A stretch of 64,000 nucleotides of DNA, taken from the NCBI RefSeq assembly GCF_031755915.1, contig NC_083388.1, forward strand, positions 21,726,001-21,790,000, given 5' to 3'. This DNA is from Ziziphus jujuba. Its lineage: Eukaryota; Streptophyta; Magnoliopsida; Rosales; Rhamnaceae. Position numbers and translations under genes: made by a program. Under the pieces are notes generated by a model. The model was not told where the DNA came from and did no database searches. It was given only the letters and a program-made list of their open reading frames with translations. This document shows, piece by piece, positions 36,015 through 47,729 of the stretch (its first letter is position 1; each line of letters starts with the position of its first letter).

Positions 36015-36190
36015 ACCTTGAAGAGTAATATATTATTCTATTACATGAAAGATCCAAATATTCTAGTTGTGTGAGGCTTGCAAGTGAAGCTGAAATTTGA
36101 CTGCTGAAACTGTTAAATTATTGCAGTTGTATGAAATTTTCAAGTGTAGTTGGAATCTGACCTATGAAACTGTTAATTTTTTATCCTATA
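36015..36190 (-). pseudogene. RLP LRR fragment
   Basis: The minus strand has LRR-like pieces, SFIGQIPTTLENFIQLQ, a stop, then FSSQISASLASLTQLEYLDL, followed by CAAG|GTACGT, a donor-like site. The repeats fit RLP-type LRRs (xxIPxxLxxLxxLxxLDLS). It is about 175 bp, and nothing flanking it belongs to a longer open receptor. Confidence 0.6.
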
Positions 36191-36689
36191 CAAGTTTAGT
36201 CATCATAAAGCGAAAGTCATAACATATTGGACGCAAAGATTGAAAATATTGCATAGAACTTTTCGAACCCTCTTATGTGATTTCATTAATCATCATGTGA
36301 TCATCACAATCTAATATTAAAAACCATATCATTTATATACTGTGCTTCCTGTGTGCATGATTCTCTTTATTGTTACTATCGATCGATTATAATCTTTCTC
36401 ACAAATTCTTGACATTTTTCTGAAAATATATTTTTACAGATGTTATCCAACTTTCTATACATTTTTAATTTGATGACAAAAGGAGTATATGATATCAGTG
36501 AACATAAAAAGTTTTTGAGGTAAACTTATTAAAATACCTGAAAAAGACCAAAAATGATTAGAGGGTTATTATCAGACATAAAACAGAAGAAAGCAATTTA
36601 TTTTTTTAAAAAAAATAAAAATTGTGAAGATTAAAATATAATATGGCACAAATTAATTAACTTTTAATAAGTGTAGGTACTATTCTATT

Positions 36690-38500
36690 GGGGCATAAGG
36701 ACGGAGTTGTTCACCATTAGCTCAGTTGGGAAAGTATTTCATCTGCGGGAATGCTCTTCCAAATAGTCTCTGGGGCACCAAATTGAGAGTAATTAAGAAT
36801 CCATTGCCAGAACTTAAAGTAATAATAATAAAATAAAAAATAAAAAATAAAAAAAGAGAGTAATTATGAATCAAACAATCAGCTTTTAGAAATATCTACA
36901 ATGTTTCTTCTAGTTCACTGAGATGCTCAGGAGCCAGAGGTTTCTCCAAATCATAATGGCGATCAGCCCTGCTTCACTCAAAACAACCAACACCATAGAT
37001 TTCCTTTCCTGGTCTATTTTTCGATTCTCAGCACACACCTTGACCCAAAAAACACGAAGTCAACTTTTATTGACCCCCTGGACCGTGGACAGAGGCCCTC
37101 ATATCAGCAGGCCCGGAGTACCTAGCCCTCGGCTGGACCCTGTGAACCCCAAACAAACACGCCAAGCCCGCTGGCCCAGTAAAGTCCAAGCCTAAAGGAC
37201 GTTAGGCCTTCAGAAGAAATATCTAATCTGCAAAAAATTGAAGATATTTTCGCCAAATAACGATAATAAAAATAAAATGGGGCATTCTTTTTACACTGCA
37301 ATATTTTCTCTATGGACAGAAATTTTTTTTTTTTTTTTACGAAGTTTCTAAAATATTCCCATTTAAAAATTAAAAATGCTTACCTTTACAAGTTTAAACA
37401 TTATTTGAATTTGAATGTTCAATATTCTGCTATAATAAAATACTTGCTATATAACAATAGAGCAATCGAAACTTGTTTTATAGGTAATTGTCGGACATAG
37501 GTCTTTTTAATATTATTATTATTATTATTTTTTAAAAAAAGAACTAGGCATAGATAAATAGGTTAGTTTTGAATTGTTAAATTTCTTACCCCCAAACTAT
37601 CTGATATTTGTTGACTGACCAGAACTAAATACATGTTCAATATACAAAAAATTGAGTTATTAATTACATTGATGAGACATAGAGATTTAATCAATTTAAA
37701 TACAATAGAATTTATTCATAAATCTTATTTAATGTTTACAATTCTAGTATACATGCCATAGAAGATTTGATCAATAAAAAACCTCGTCCTTACTTGAACC
37801 CCTTTTTCTTTTTTTTTTTTTTTTGGGGGAAAAAATTAGGTGAGAAGAAGCTCAATAGAAGCCCATAAACTACAGCCAACAACAAGCCAAACAGCTTCCA
37901 ATGATCTTTGCCAGAGTTACAAAAACGATGAGGAACAGTTGCAGGAAAAAAAAAAAAAAAAACTAAAAGTAAAGATGTATATTTGGATTACTATATATGT
38001 AAAATGGTTGGAAGTAGAGAAACTGTTCGTGTAAAAAGACCCTCGCAATAAAAATTTGATGAGATTGAGGCAATGGCTCTAATAACTAATTAATTTAATC
38101 TTCATGTACCACCTATTGATTTCGGAGCACAAGCAAAAGAAGTCTAACAGATCCCTTGTTTTCTCATATTAAAAACTTATGATCAAATTTCTAATTCAAT
38201 GCCAAATAAATAAATAATTAAATATTCAAATCCATGGGCACTTGCTATGTTGAATCTCCACTCAATAAAGATATTGATAGAGAAATGGAAATGATAAAAC
38301 AATTAAATTATCATGCGTTTTAGCTAATCAATCACAAATTAAGTAGGACAAAGTTCCCAGAAACAAATTAACAAATCCTGATTGCTATCAAACTATCATT
38401 GTTCCCTGATCATATGAAAGTGATCGAATTCCTAATTCCAATACAAATATTAAAAAGAAAACTACATAAGAAATATAAAATGAAGATAATGATAAAATAA
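36690..38500. repeat. Duplicated flank, copy 1 (downstream of RLP-C)
   Basis: This stretch is similar to 50560-52530 and, in its right half, to 52540-54010. Shared landmarks include GCTCTTCCAAATAGTCTC, AACTTGTTTTATAGGTAAT, ACATGCCATAGAAGA, and a GATCCCTTGTTTTCTCATA region. It lies directly downstream of RLP-C as the other copies lie downstream of RLP relics or RLP-2. It has no gene. It represents the site without the SINE-like insertion present at 51.0 kb. Confidence 0.75.
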
Positions 38501-38639
38501 TAAAACCACTATTACATACATCCTTGTTCTCTACCATCCAACCATAACAAAAGACTTTAAAAAAAAAAAAAAAAAAAAAGAAAACAAAGAAAAAAAGAAA
38601 AAAATGAAATTCAAAATAAAAAGAAAACATAATATATAT

Positions 38640-38726
38640 AATCGGCAGCTTGACAAACTGTTGTCAATGACTATTTTGAAGATTCTGTCTTCCTCTGAAG
38701 TTTTCCCGTGCTTTCTTGCAGCAGAC
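38640..38726 (-). other. RLP-C downstream (3'-UTR) exon, type II
   Basis: After a CAG acceptor the minus strand reads SAARKHGKTSEEDRIFKIV, open for more than 20 codons. The main reading frame of RLP-C has already stopped 25 bases before the donor, so this exon is 3' UTR in that transcript. A degenerate copy lies at 61945-62039. Boundaries at the 3' end are uncertain. Confidence 0.4.
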
Positions 38727-38828
38727 CTGAGATATAACAATCAGTCGCAGTTGAATTTAAGTACTTAATCGTTACTAATGGGATTATTTTTGCAAACATG
38801 TACATAAGATAGACATAAGAAAATTACC
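38727..38828 (-). other. RLP-C 3'-UTR intron (102 bp)
   Basis: Minus-strand GTAATTTTC at 38828 and TTATATCTCAG ending at 38727 bracket a 102-bp AT-rich stretch of normal plant intron size. The donor lies 25 bases after the stop codon, below the roughly 50-base distance associated with nonsense-mediated decay. Confidence 0.45.
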
Positions 38829-38853
38829 TTCAACACTTTACTGCTCTGTTTCA

Positions 38854-41800
38854 CTAGCGTTCGTGGATATATCTTCCTACGAAACTTCTCCAAAAAAGAC
38901 CAGTTGGACCTTGTCGAAAGATGAGGACATATCCGATGATAGATCCAACCACAAATCCACATCCATATCCCATTACTACTGCTTTCCAAGTAAAACCATT
39001 TTCTGATTCTATTTCTTTGCTTTCGAAAGCAGATGGTGTCTTCTCGGCTTCACATTTCTTTGAAAATGGGGAACCACATAATCCTGGATTTTCCTCGAAA
39101 GATGAACTTGAAAATGTATCCAACTGTCCACCTTCTGGAATCGGGCCTGTGAGCTGATTCTGGGAGACGTTTAAATACTCAGGAAATGAGAGATTTTTCA
39201 ACTGTTGAGGAATTCTACCAAACAACTTGTTGTTTGATAGATCCAATGATTCAAGCTCTCTCATGTTTCCGATAGATGATGGGATGGGACCTGTGAAACT
39301 GTTGCTGGATAAGTTGAGGGAAATTAAGGCCTGCAGATTACCAATGCTACTTGGAATTTCTCCATCAAATCTGTTATTAGAGAGGTCAATGGATTTGAAA
39401 ATAACTGATATCTCATAGCCCTCCATATTCACCCCCTTGTTCATCACCCCCATAAGGTACGACAGAGTTCCATATTTTGGTGACGAAACTCCCAAAAATG
39501 TGAAGAATGGCTTCTTTCCATCAACATCTTTAACCATCATGACACCCCAATTTGTAAAGTATTCTGATGGTAAACTTCCATTAAAGTTATTAAAAGCTAG
39601 ATCCATAAAGCCCAACTTTACGAAACCCCAAAACTTATGTGGATGCCATATTGGACCATAAAATTTATTCGACAGTAACACCAGGACTCGCAACTCTGGC
39701 AAATTTTGTAACCAAAATGGGAAGATGCCACTTATCTGGTTGTGTCCTAGATTTAAAATTTGTAACTTACTATAGTTACTCAAGGATTGTGGAATCTGTC
39801 CTTCAAACTGATTATGACTCAGATCTAGAAGCTTCAAACTATGCATGCTTCCACATGTAAACATCTCGTGTAGACTCCCTTCAAAATTGTTCCCCTGCAG
39901 ATTCAACTCCTGTAAATAACTGCTGAAGTTGCACGACCATCTCGGAACACTTCCGCCAAAGTGGTTATTAGAGATGTCAAGGACTCTAAGATTATTCCAT
40001 TTTCGAAATGATGGATGAATTCCTCCCTCAAAGTTATTGTTTGAGATGTAAAAGTAGGATATGGACAATGGTGGAACAATAAGTGATCCATGCAACTTGT
40101 TGCCACTCAAGTCCATGTAGTCCAATTTCTTGTTCCCTTTGGCACCCCATAACCAATTTGGTATTTGATCTTCAATTCCATTGTAAGATAGATCTAGTGA
40201 CTCTAATTGATCTTGGCTCTTAAGGAAATCTGGAAATTCGCCTATGTTGCATGAAGACAAAGATAACGTTCCAAACTTTGGAAGTTCAGTTGTACTCAAG
40301 TTTGCTATAGATAGGCTATTATACGAAAGTGAAAGAAATTTGAGCTTGACCAGTTTTGAGAAGTTGCTTAACTCAACTGTGCCACTTAATTTGTTGCCTT
40401 TAAGCGCTAGAAATTCCAGATTTACCAATTTGAACATCGACAGTGGAATTTGTCCATTTAATTTGTTACACTGCAAATCCAAAGCCTCCAATTGAGAAGA
40501 GGAGATATTTTGCATAAAAAGGGAGCCTGTTAGCTGATTGTTAGGGAGAATCAACCATTTCAAAGAAGACAACATAAACAAAAATGAAGGAATCACTCCA
40601 TCCAAGTTGTTATATGAAAGATCTAAAATTTTCAGTGAGAGGTTTCCAAGCAATACAGGAATTTGACCACTAAAAACATTGTCTGAAAGATTTAAAACTT
40701 GCAACTGTCTGAGGTTTCCAATAGAAGCTGGGATTGGACCAGTGATACTATTTCTCGAAAGAAAAAGACGTTCAAGTCGTGTGAGGTTTACAAGAGAAGA
40801 GGGTAATTGCCCGCTCAACTCACAAGATTCAAGTGCTAGAACTGTAAGTTTTGCAAGGTTTCCCAATGTGGATGGAAGTTCATGACCGGTGAAGTGGTTG
40901 TATGAGAGGTCAAGACGCACAAGCTGGGAAAGGTTCCATATTGAAGAAGGAATAGGCCCTACAAAATTACAATTCCAAAGAGACAATCTTTTTAATGACT
41001 TAAGGTAGCCTATTGAGTTGGGTAATTTTCCTGAAAATTTTGTGCAGTCAAGATTCAAGACCCCCAAAGAACTAGAAGATTGAAAATGAGGAAGAAATCC
41101 AGAGAGAAGAATGTTACATGCTAGATTGATGAATTGTAGCTTACGAAGCTGAAAGATATTCCCTGGAAAATTGCCATGTAAACCGCAACCATCAAGACTG
41201 AGAGATGTCAAGGAGGATAAATTTGCCAAGGATTCAGGTATGGGTGATGAAATGTTAACTTGACCCACGTGAAGTCGTTTCAAATTTGTCATGTTTTGGA
41301 TAATGCATGTGAAGTCTATTTTTGAGAGATACAAAAGATTAGTATCATCAGGAAACTTAAAAGTTGAGAGATCAAGCGAAACCAAATTGGTAAGAAATGA
41401 GATTTGAGATGGAATATTCCCAGAAAACATGGAGAAAGAGAGGTTGAGATGCCTTAACCTCGAAAGGAGGCCAAACTCGGAGGGGATTGGGCTGAAAGTG
41501 AAGTTGTTGAAGGAAAGGTTGATCTCTTGAAGATGACGCAACTTGAAGAGGCTGCTGTTGGGATGCAAAGGTCCTTGAAGCCAGCTGTGAGCCAAGTCCA
41601 GGCCTACTACTTGTCCGGTTTTGAAGTCGCAAGTAACACCATCCCAGGAACAACAATCCTTTTCGGCCTTCCAGAACTTCATCTTCGGATAAGAGTCATG
41701 GACATCTTCATAGTAAGGATTATAATACAAAGAGCAAATATAATAATAATGGTTGAAGTTGGGTTTTTGGAATGCAAACTCGTGTTTAAATTGCAACAAG

Positions 41801-41945
41801 TAGAGTGCTGGTCAGGGAGGCATAATAGAGTTGGTGAAGAGGAAGTGGCAGTGGCATTAATGGAATAACATGAGACATATGGGCAGCAAAAAGAAATGGT
41901 GATCAAGTGAAATATGATGCTCTTCCACATCTTGGCAGAGAGCAT
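38854..41945 (-). CDS. RLP-C: LRR receptor-like protein, full length but frameshifted near codon 48
   Basis: ATG at 41945 starts a signal peptide, MLSAKMWKSIIFHLITISF, that runs to LCLPDQHST. The ectodomain frame (981 codons, from about 41799) begins one base out of register at LLQFKHEF, so one base is missing near 41800-41803 relative to RLP-B. The rest is open. It has the paired-cysteine cap DCCSWDGVTC (residues 48-57 of that frame), about 28 LRRs, a non-LRR island with MNKGVNMEGYEISVIF, final LRRs, a cap ending NPGLCGSPF, and acidic ESKEIESENG. A membrane segment with GxxxG spacing (GYGCGFVVGSIIGY) and a short basic tail ending GRYIHER follow. It would be a plasma-membrane receptor needing a partner kinase such as SOBIR1. 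The frameshift makes it a pseudogene unless it is an assembly error. A TATA box lies 100 bp upstream. Confidence 0.85.
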
Positions 41946-42047
41946 TATAAAAATGGGAGATAGATCGATTACTTAATGTACAAGTAGTACTTGAATTGAG
42001 AGAAGAGGAAGTATATTTGGCTGTGCAGGGATCCAAGGTTATGGGGG

Positions 42048-42057
42048 TTTATATAAA
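42048..42057 (-). promoter_or_regulatory. Probable TATA box of RLP-C
   Basis: The minus strand reads CTTTATATAAACCCC about 100 bp upstream of the ATG at 41945, a usual distance for a plant core promoter with a short 5' UTR. Confidence 0.55.
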
Positions 42058-43521
42058 GAGATATAAAGCCTAACTGTGTGTTATGATGAGAGCTGGATGG
42101 CGAAACAGAAAAGCCTCAAGTCTTTTGGTAAGTCTTTTTTGTTTTGGTAAAAGAAAAAATGGACTTCCCTAATGAGTATCATTGGTCCAGGTTTTAGGGA
42201 ACCATGAAAACTGCCTAGCCCACCACTGTCCAACTGTCCCTATCGTTCTCTTCTACAATGTATAGCACGTAGAACTCATACCAAAGCTCAAATAGGACTT
42301 GGCAAAATTAAAACCCACAACTCCTGCAAACAAGTATGATGAGTTGAACCGGCTTCCTACCACTGATCCACCTGGTTGGGTGTAGTCTTTTGGTAAGTCT
42401 TGGCATGTAAAAAGACCTCCCACTCATAAACGAGTGGTCCTCATGGGAGGTCCTATCCACTGAAGAATTTTCAGTGTATAAGGGGAAGAGCGGCGGTGAC
42501 TTCATGGGAGAGTGAATAATTAGATTATTTTGGTAATAAGAGTTGCATAATTAATTAGATTGATTTTACACACCCAAGCGATTTTCATGTGTGGCGTCTT
42601 GTGACATAATTATTTCGTCTTTATATATGTTACCCAGAGGAGGAGAAATCGTTTTATGCACAGTGTGTACCACATCAGCAGCATACATGGCCATTAAATT
42701 TCTGACATTTGAATAAAAGAATAGAATACGACATGTTACCAAATATAATTAGAATTATTACACAGTAAATTTAACATCCGTTATTATTCTCCCCCCCCCC
42801 CAAAAAAAAAAGACCAATGTTATTATTATTTTTATTGATAATGGGTTTGTCATTTTTAATTTTGCAAAGATATCTTCCTTACCAAATAATTAGATAGTAA
42901 ATGAAATAAAAAAACCTTCTAACAATTAGTTTATGTAAAATAATGATAAAAAAAAGCAGTTAAAGATGTACAGTTAATACTATATCATAATATAACGACA
43001 ATGATATTTGTCTCATTTAGAGATGAGAGAAAAAAAAATAAAAAAAATCAATGTTCGAACACCAAATAATTTTGTCATATTGCGGTCTGCTTTACTTTCC
43101 CCTTGTTGGTGGAAGATTGCATGTTATTTGGTTACTGTTGATAATAATTTCAAATGTCTTAATTATTAAAGGATTCTTAAAATTAAGTTTAACTTAAAAC
43201 AAAAAGGGAACCGAAAGAGCAGAAATGTCTTCTGCCTTTTCAACAAAATCTTTTTGACAGCTTTAATGATTAAAATTAAATTTCACTAAAAAGCAAAGGA
43301 AGGGAACCGAAAGAGCAGAAATGTCTTCTACCTTTCCAACAAAATCTTTGACCGGCTAACGTGAATTCTAGGAAAAGAAAGTCTTTAAGCTAAAGAAACT
43401 TGTTTTTAACCTAGACATTCGCCTAAGATTTCAGGGCTAATAGACCTATGCATCAGACTTATCGGATGAGATAAAAACAGTGACTTGCACAACTTGGATA
43501 AATCATTAAAAAAAAAAAAAA

Positions 43522-43565
<44 letters not shown>

Positions 43566-44613
43566 ATCAAAATTAAGGCCCAAGCTCGCCCATTAAGAGA
43601 TGACTCTCTTTGCAGCAAGTGCCAATTCGAGGTGATATAATGAGCCCTTAGTATGTCACCTGGCGATGAACAGACCCAGACCCTACTCAAAATTTTTTTC
43701 CTTACTGATGATATACACTAAATAAAATTCTCAATAAAATTAAACTAAATAATCTGATTGTCCATTTGAAAATTGAAATTGTTGACATTTAAAGATCCTT
43801 TTTGAGCCAATGAAGTTTCAATTTATATAGACAAAGATGATTCGACAATCCCACATCTTCTATAAATTCAATTTATACATATACAAAATATATATCCATA
43901 TCATCTCTAATCAATAATATAGGCAAAGATGGCTCAATTTGAAAATTGAAAATTGTTGACATTCGATGATCCTTTTAAAGCCAATGAAGCTTCAATTTAT
44001 ATAGGTAAAGATGGCTCAACAATCCTATATATGCAAATCACATGTATTTGTCATCTCTAATCAATATAATGTCCCCATGTCCCATTGGATATGAATTTAA
44101 TCCATATTTGCTAATTAGCTTGCATATTAATAGGTTTCTCATCTCCCAATAAGAGCTATTCCAATTCAAACCCTTGACCCTCTGGCCATTAAAAGCCTTT
44201 GTTATTGTAGTTTATTACCAACTCAACCAGCATCTTATTGGTTAATAAATTAATTAATCTCCCAAAAATAATATTTCAATAAATTAAAATATTGAATTTG
44301 AAAAATTTAATATATGGTCCAAACGATTACCTATTTGTAGTTTGAAGAGCAAAGTGCGAAAAATAGTATTATTCAATAGGGTAAAACAATTTGTTTGTTT
44401 TGATGGGGTTTTTTTTTTCATGAGTAGTTAATTAATTTAAGGAATGTTAGTTAAGGCCATGGAATTATGGGTTCATTATGGAACCATAATCCATAAAAAA
44501 ATTAACAAAAAATTAACCAACATAATTCACGCATATGAGATATATATATATATATGTATATAACCATAAAATTCATTTAGATAAACATAGATTTCACATA
44601 AACGAAAAATGCT
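42058..44613. other. Intergenic region with two tandem duplications and a GAAA microsatellite
   Basis: No gene recognised. A 96-bp unit beginning GGGAACCGAAAGAGCAGAAA is duplicated at 43206 and 43302. A 173-bp unit beginning TTTGAAAATTGA is duplicated at 43765 and 43938. An (AAAG)n microsatellite fills about 43523-43565, and a C10 run lies at 42790-42800. A nested hairpin lies at 42414-42452 (GACCTCC/GGAGGTC outer arms, CCACTC/GAGTGG inner arms). Confidence 0.6.
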
Positions 44614-45310
44614 AACATGGGTGACATCTCTTTTAAGGAGAGTGACCTTGCAGCCAGCCCCTGACCTACAGCAAGTTGCTTGCTTCTTTTGGTTTATAAA
44701 ACACACCTTTTTTGGCCAAAAAAAGAAAAAAAAAGAAAATCCTAGGCGACATCTCCTACTGTATGTCGGGCAACCTCATCAGTCAATGCAATACAACGTG
44801 GCCAACAATCATGTATCATTGTATGATCATCACAATTACGTGAAATTAGACAATGATAACATTTAATTGGACAGTAGTCTACAGGGTGTGTGACATCCTT
44901 TTTTTTATTTTTTATTTTTTTGTCATAATTTTCTGTTTAAGTTTATTTATTTATGTATAGGAGTGTTATTATTTACTCAAAAAGCGTTATTATTTGGGAA
45001 AAAAAAATGTTATTAGACTGAAAAGTTCAAAAAAGTGAAGGATTTTGGCTTGGCGTGAAGAAGGGGAGGGTAGGCGGTCAATGCATGTGGACTTTTGGCT
45101 TGGCGTGAAGAAGGGAAAGGTAAGTGGTGAATGCGTAGGGAAAGGAGTGGTCTATTATTTATTATTTATAAGAGAATGGAAAGTTTTTGGCAAATGGAGG
45201 AAGACTTTTGTTGTAATTCTTATTATATTTCCTCAGTACTAAAGAATATTGATAGTATAATTTTTTTTTTTTTTTCACCAACCACTTTGTTTACTTAGAC
45301 CAATCTCTCT
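44614..45310. repeat. Duplicated RLP 5' flank with a 50-bp tandem repeat
   Basis: This stretch resembles 33770-34240 upstream of RLP-B (GTATGATCATCACAATTAC, TTGGACAGTAGTCTAC, TTGGCTTGGCGTGAAGAAG). No RLP body follows at its minus-strand downstream side, so the gene it once served is gone or was rearranged. TTTTGGCTTGGCGTGAAGAAG occurs twice 50 bp apart (45043 and 45093), a duplication absent from the 33.9-kb copy. Confidence 0.65.
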
Positions 45311-45319
45311 AGGGAATAA

Positions 45320-45705
45320 TAAGGGCCATATTTTTTCCCTAACTATTATTCCATACACACTTTACCCTCTAAACTTTAAAAAAAATCATATTGCCACTTA
45401 AACAATACATATTTTTTGTCACTTTAGTGCAATTCTTCAATTTTTCAAATAAATTTGGCAAAATTAAGCCAAATACATTAGTTAGAAATGCAGTAGAATA
45501 GAATAAAATTGTTTTCCAATAAAGTTACATGTGTATGATTAATTTTATATAAAATTCATTTATCAAAATGATATAATTAGACTAAAGTGATAGAATAACA
45601 ATAATTCAGGTGGTAATGTGATACTTTTTAAAATTTAGGTGGTAAAGTATTGAAAACGTAATTGTTGAAATCAAATAAATATTATGGTCTATTCTTTACC
45701 ATTTT
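45320..45705. mobile_element. Foldback MITE-like element
   Basis: The left half (TTTACCCTCTAAACTTTAAA ... TTTTTTGTCACTTTAGT, about 45360-45428) is repeated in inverted orientation at the right (ACTAAAGTGATAG ... TTTAGGTGGTAAAG, about 45582-45650). Outer ends GGCCATA and TATGGTC are also inverted. The total is about 385 bp with no coding capacity. I could not fix the exact ends or a target duplication, so the superfamily is not assigned. Confidence 0.55.
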
Positions 45706-45924
45706 GCAAAACGATTTTTCACTTTACAAATTGAAAAATGATGGAAAATTATTCGGTATCTATTTTTGAAATATGGGATTTGAAAATGGTTAGACACATT
45801 CTTTGGACGTGCTTGAAACTGTTTTTGGAGTTCCAATAAATGCTTTAAATAGGGGGGGAAAAAAACCTGTAATCATGTTTGATAAAAAATTAAAAAATAT
45901 TTTTCTGACAAAAAATTAGTATTA

Positions 45925-46275
45925 AAAATGCTCTTAAGAAAAGCATTAGGTTGGTGCTTCTCCAAATAAGTACTTTAGGATTAAAAAAAAGAAAAAAAAG
46001 TAAACATTAAATGCATTAATTAAAGTATAAAAATATCAAAAATAAATTTAAAAATAATTTCTATTATGTATAGTTAAATATTCTACCACTTATTTTACAA
46101 AGTATTTATTCGTAAGTGCTAGTGCCTCCAAATATGCCCTTTGATATAGATAAGAATTAATATCATCTAAAATTCTTATATTTTTTGTATTTTACCCCTA
46201 TTTCAAAAAGTATCATATGGTTTGAAACAATTCAAAAACTTATTCTAAATTGCCCTATATTAAAATTTTTAGCCT
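45925..46275. repeat. Dispersed repeat, copy 1
   Basis: About 340 bp are closely similar to 63125-63470, sharing AATGCATTAATTAAA, TATGTATAGTTAAATATTCT, TTTTACCCCTATTTCAAAAA and TTGAAACAATTCAAAAAC. It is non-coding. Two copies 17 kb apart with different flanks indicate a transposed or dispersed element. DNA to about 47020 is AT-rich without a gene, and 46780-47020 resembles 34900-35150. Confidence 0.7.
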
Positions 46276-47029
46276 TTGTTTAGGAAGTGTCGAAATTTTG
46301 AAATAAACTAATTCCCTAAAATAAATTTTTCAGAATTCAATTTTTTATGAATTATCTTTTAAAGATATTTAAGACTTACAAATAATTAATTAATTAATTT
46401 ATGTTTAAAAAAAATTATCTTTTAATAAAATATATAACAATAATTTTTAAAAAAAATTTAAAATAATATTTTTTTAAATGATTTATTTTTCACCTTATTT
46501 TCTTGCATCGTAAAATTTAGTTTTTTGTGAAACCCATAATTTTCTCCTTCTAAAAGCTAACCAACTACAAAAAAAATTTATTTTTCTAGATAATTTTAAA
46601 TTACCACTAATTTTGACATTATTAAACAAAATCTTAAAGCAAGACAAGTTCTTTTAAATTTTTAATGAAATCTAGTTTTAAGAATAAAAAAATTACCTGT
46701 TGGTTAGGATTATAATAACACGATATTTAAAAAAAAAATTAAAAGCAAATTAAAAAAAAAAATGTAACATGCAACTGTATATTCAGAAACAAGGCTCGTT
46801 CTGTTGTTCTACAAGTAGGAGATGCTAATTCGCTGTCAATCGCGAATATGGCCCACAATTGGTAGCTTTTATTACCCTGTCCTCTACGCCAGTGCTTTAT
46901 TTCCCGTCAATCATGATTATTTTATAATGGTAATTTTATCATGCCTTGCGCTTTGATAACTTTTCATGCCACTTTAATTTGATGTCAAAAAGTGTCGATG
47001 ATTTCTGTAATTATTAATAAGTGTATCTA

Positions 47030-47200
47030 ATCCAACTTGACCAACAAGTTACAGAAGTTGGTCTAACAAGTTACAGAAAAATGTTGGGAATTCCCTTCCC
47101 AGTAATTCCACCTTCACTGCTGGAATGCTTTTCAAATTTCTTAAAGGCTTTCACTACTTTTTCACCTCCTGCATATCCATTATTCTACCAAAGCATCCGG
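47030..47200 (-). pseudogene. RLP downstream exon, best preserved type I copy
   Basis: After an AG acceptor near 47195 the minus strand is open for about 40 codons: NGYAGGEKVVKAFKKFEKH, then SSSEGGITGKGIPNIFL and a stop. The other three copies align but each carries a one-base shift. I do not recognise the peptide. It lies about 500 bp downstream of the RLP relic at 47730-48110, as expected for a 3' exon. Confidence 0.45.
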
Positions 47201-47729
47201 TATTTCCTAGCAAAACAGTTGCTGAACAGAGACGTAACTAGCCTTGGGCGGGCTCAAGCCACCCAGCTAAAATAGAAAAAAAGTGTATATATACATATAG
47301 GATTACTTATACCATAAATAATCAAATAAAATAATTAATTTAACAAAAATATATAAAATAAGGCAGTTGAAGAAGGAAATAAGAAAGAAAGAAAATAAAA
47401 AGAAGTTTGGTTTGGTTTTTTATAGGAAACTAGAAAATTCCTAGAAAACTCAATAAAGTTCCATCTTTGAAGAATTGGAAGTTATAACCAAAATCATGTT
47501 TTACTCTATTTGCATTGTAATTCTTATTTCTTTTTTTTTGTTCTTTTTATTATTTTTTCCAGGATTTTCTTTTTCTTGTGTTATTATTATTTTTATTTTA
47601 TTTCATGTTAATGTATTACGGTAATTATATACAATATTCAAAGGTAATAGAATTTTCTTACCAGAGTTCATTCAAAAAATTACCATACAAGCCTCCCCAA
47701 AAGTTAAAACCTGGCTAGTCAAGAGACAA

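Noticed and set aside
36716..36785. tRNA-like wording TTAGCTCAGTTGGGAAAG
   Set aside because: The A-box-like start is not followed by a T-loop GGTTCGAATCC or a closing acceptor stem, so it is not a tRNA gene. Paralogous flanks lack it, so it may be a small insertion.
38854..41799. Reading RLP-C as an intact gene starting at its 981-codon frame
   Set aside because: That frame begins with TTG, not ATG, and has no signal peptide. The true signal peptide lies upstream in another frame, so a frameshift is the better explanation.
43523..43565. Regular repeats considered as a CRISPR-like or satellite array
   Set aside because: This is a simple (AAAG)n microsatellite. No spacer-repeat structure exists anywhere in the window and the genome is eukaryotic.
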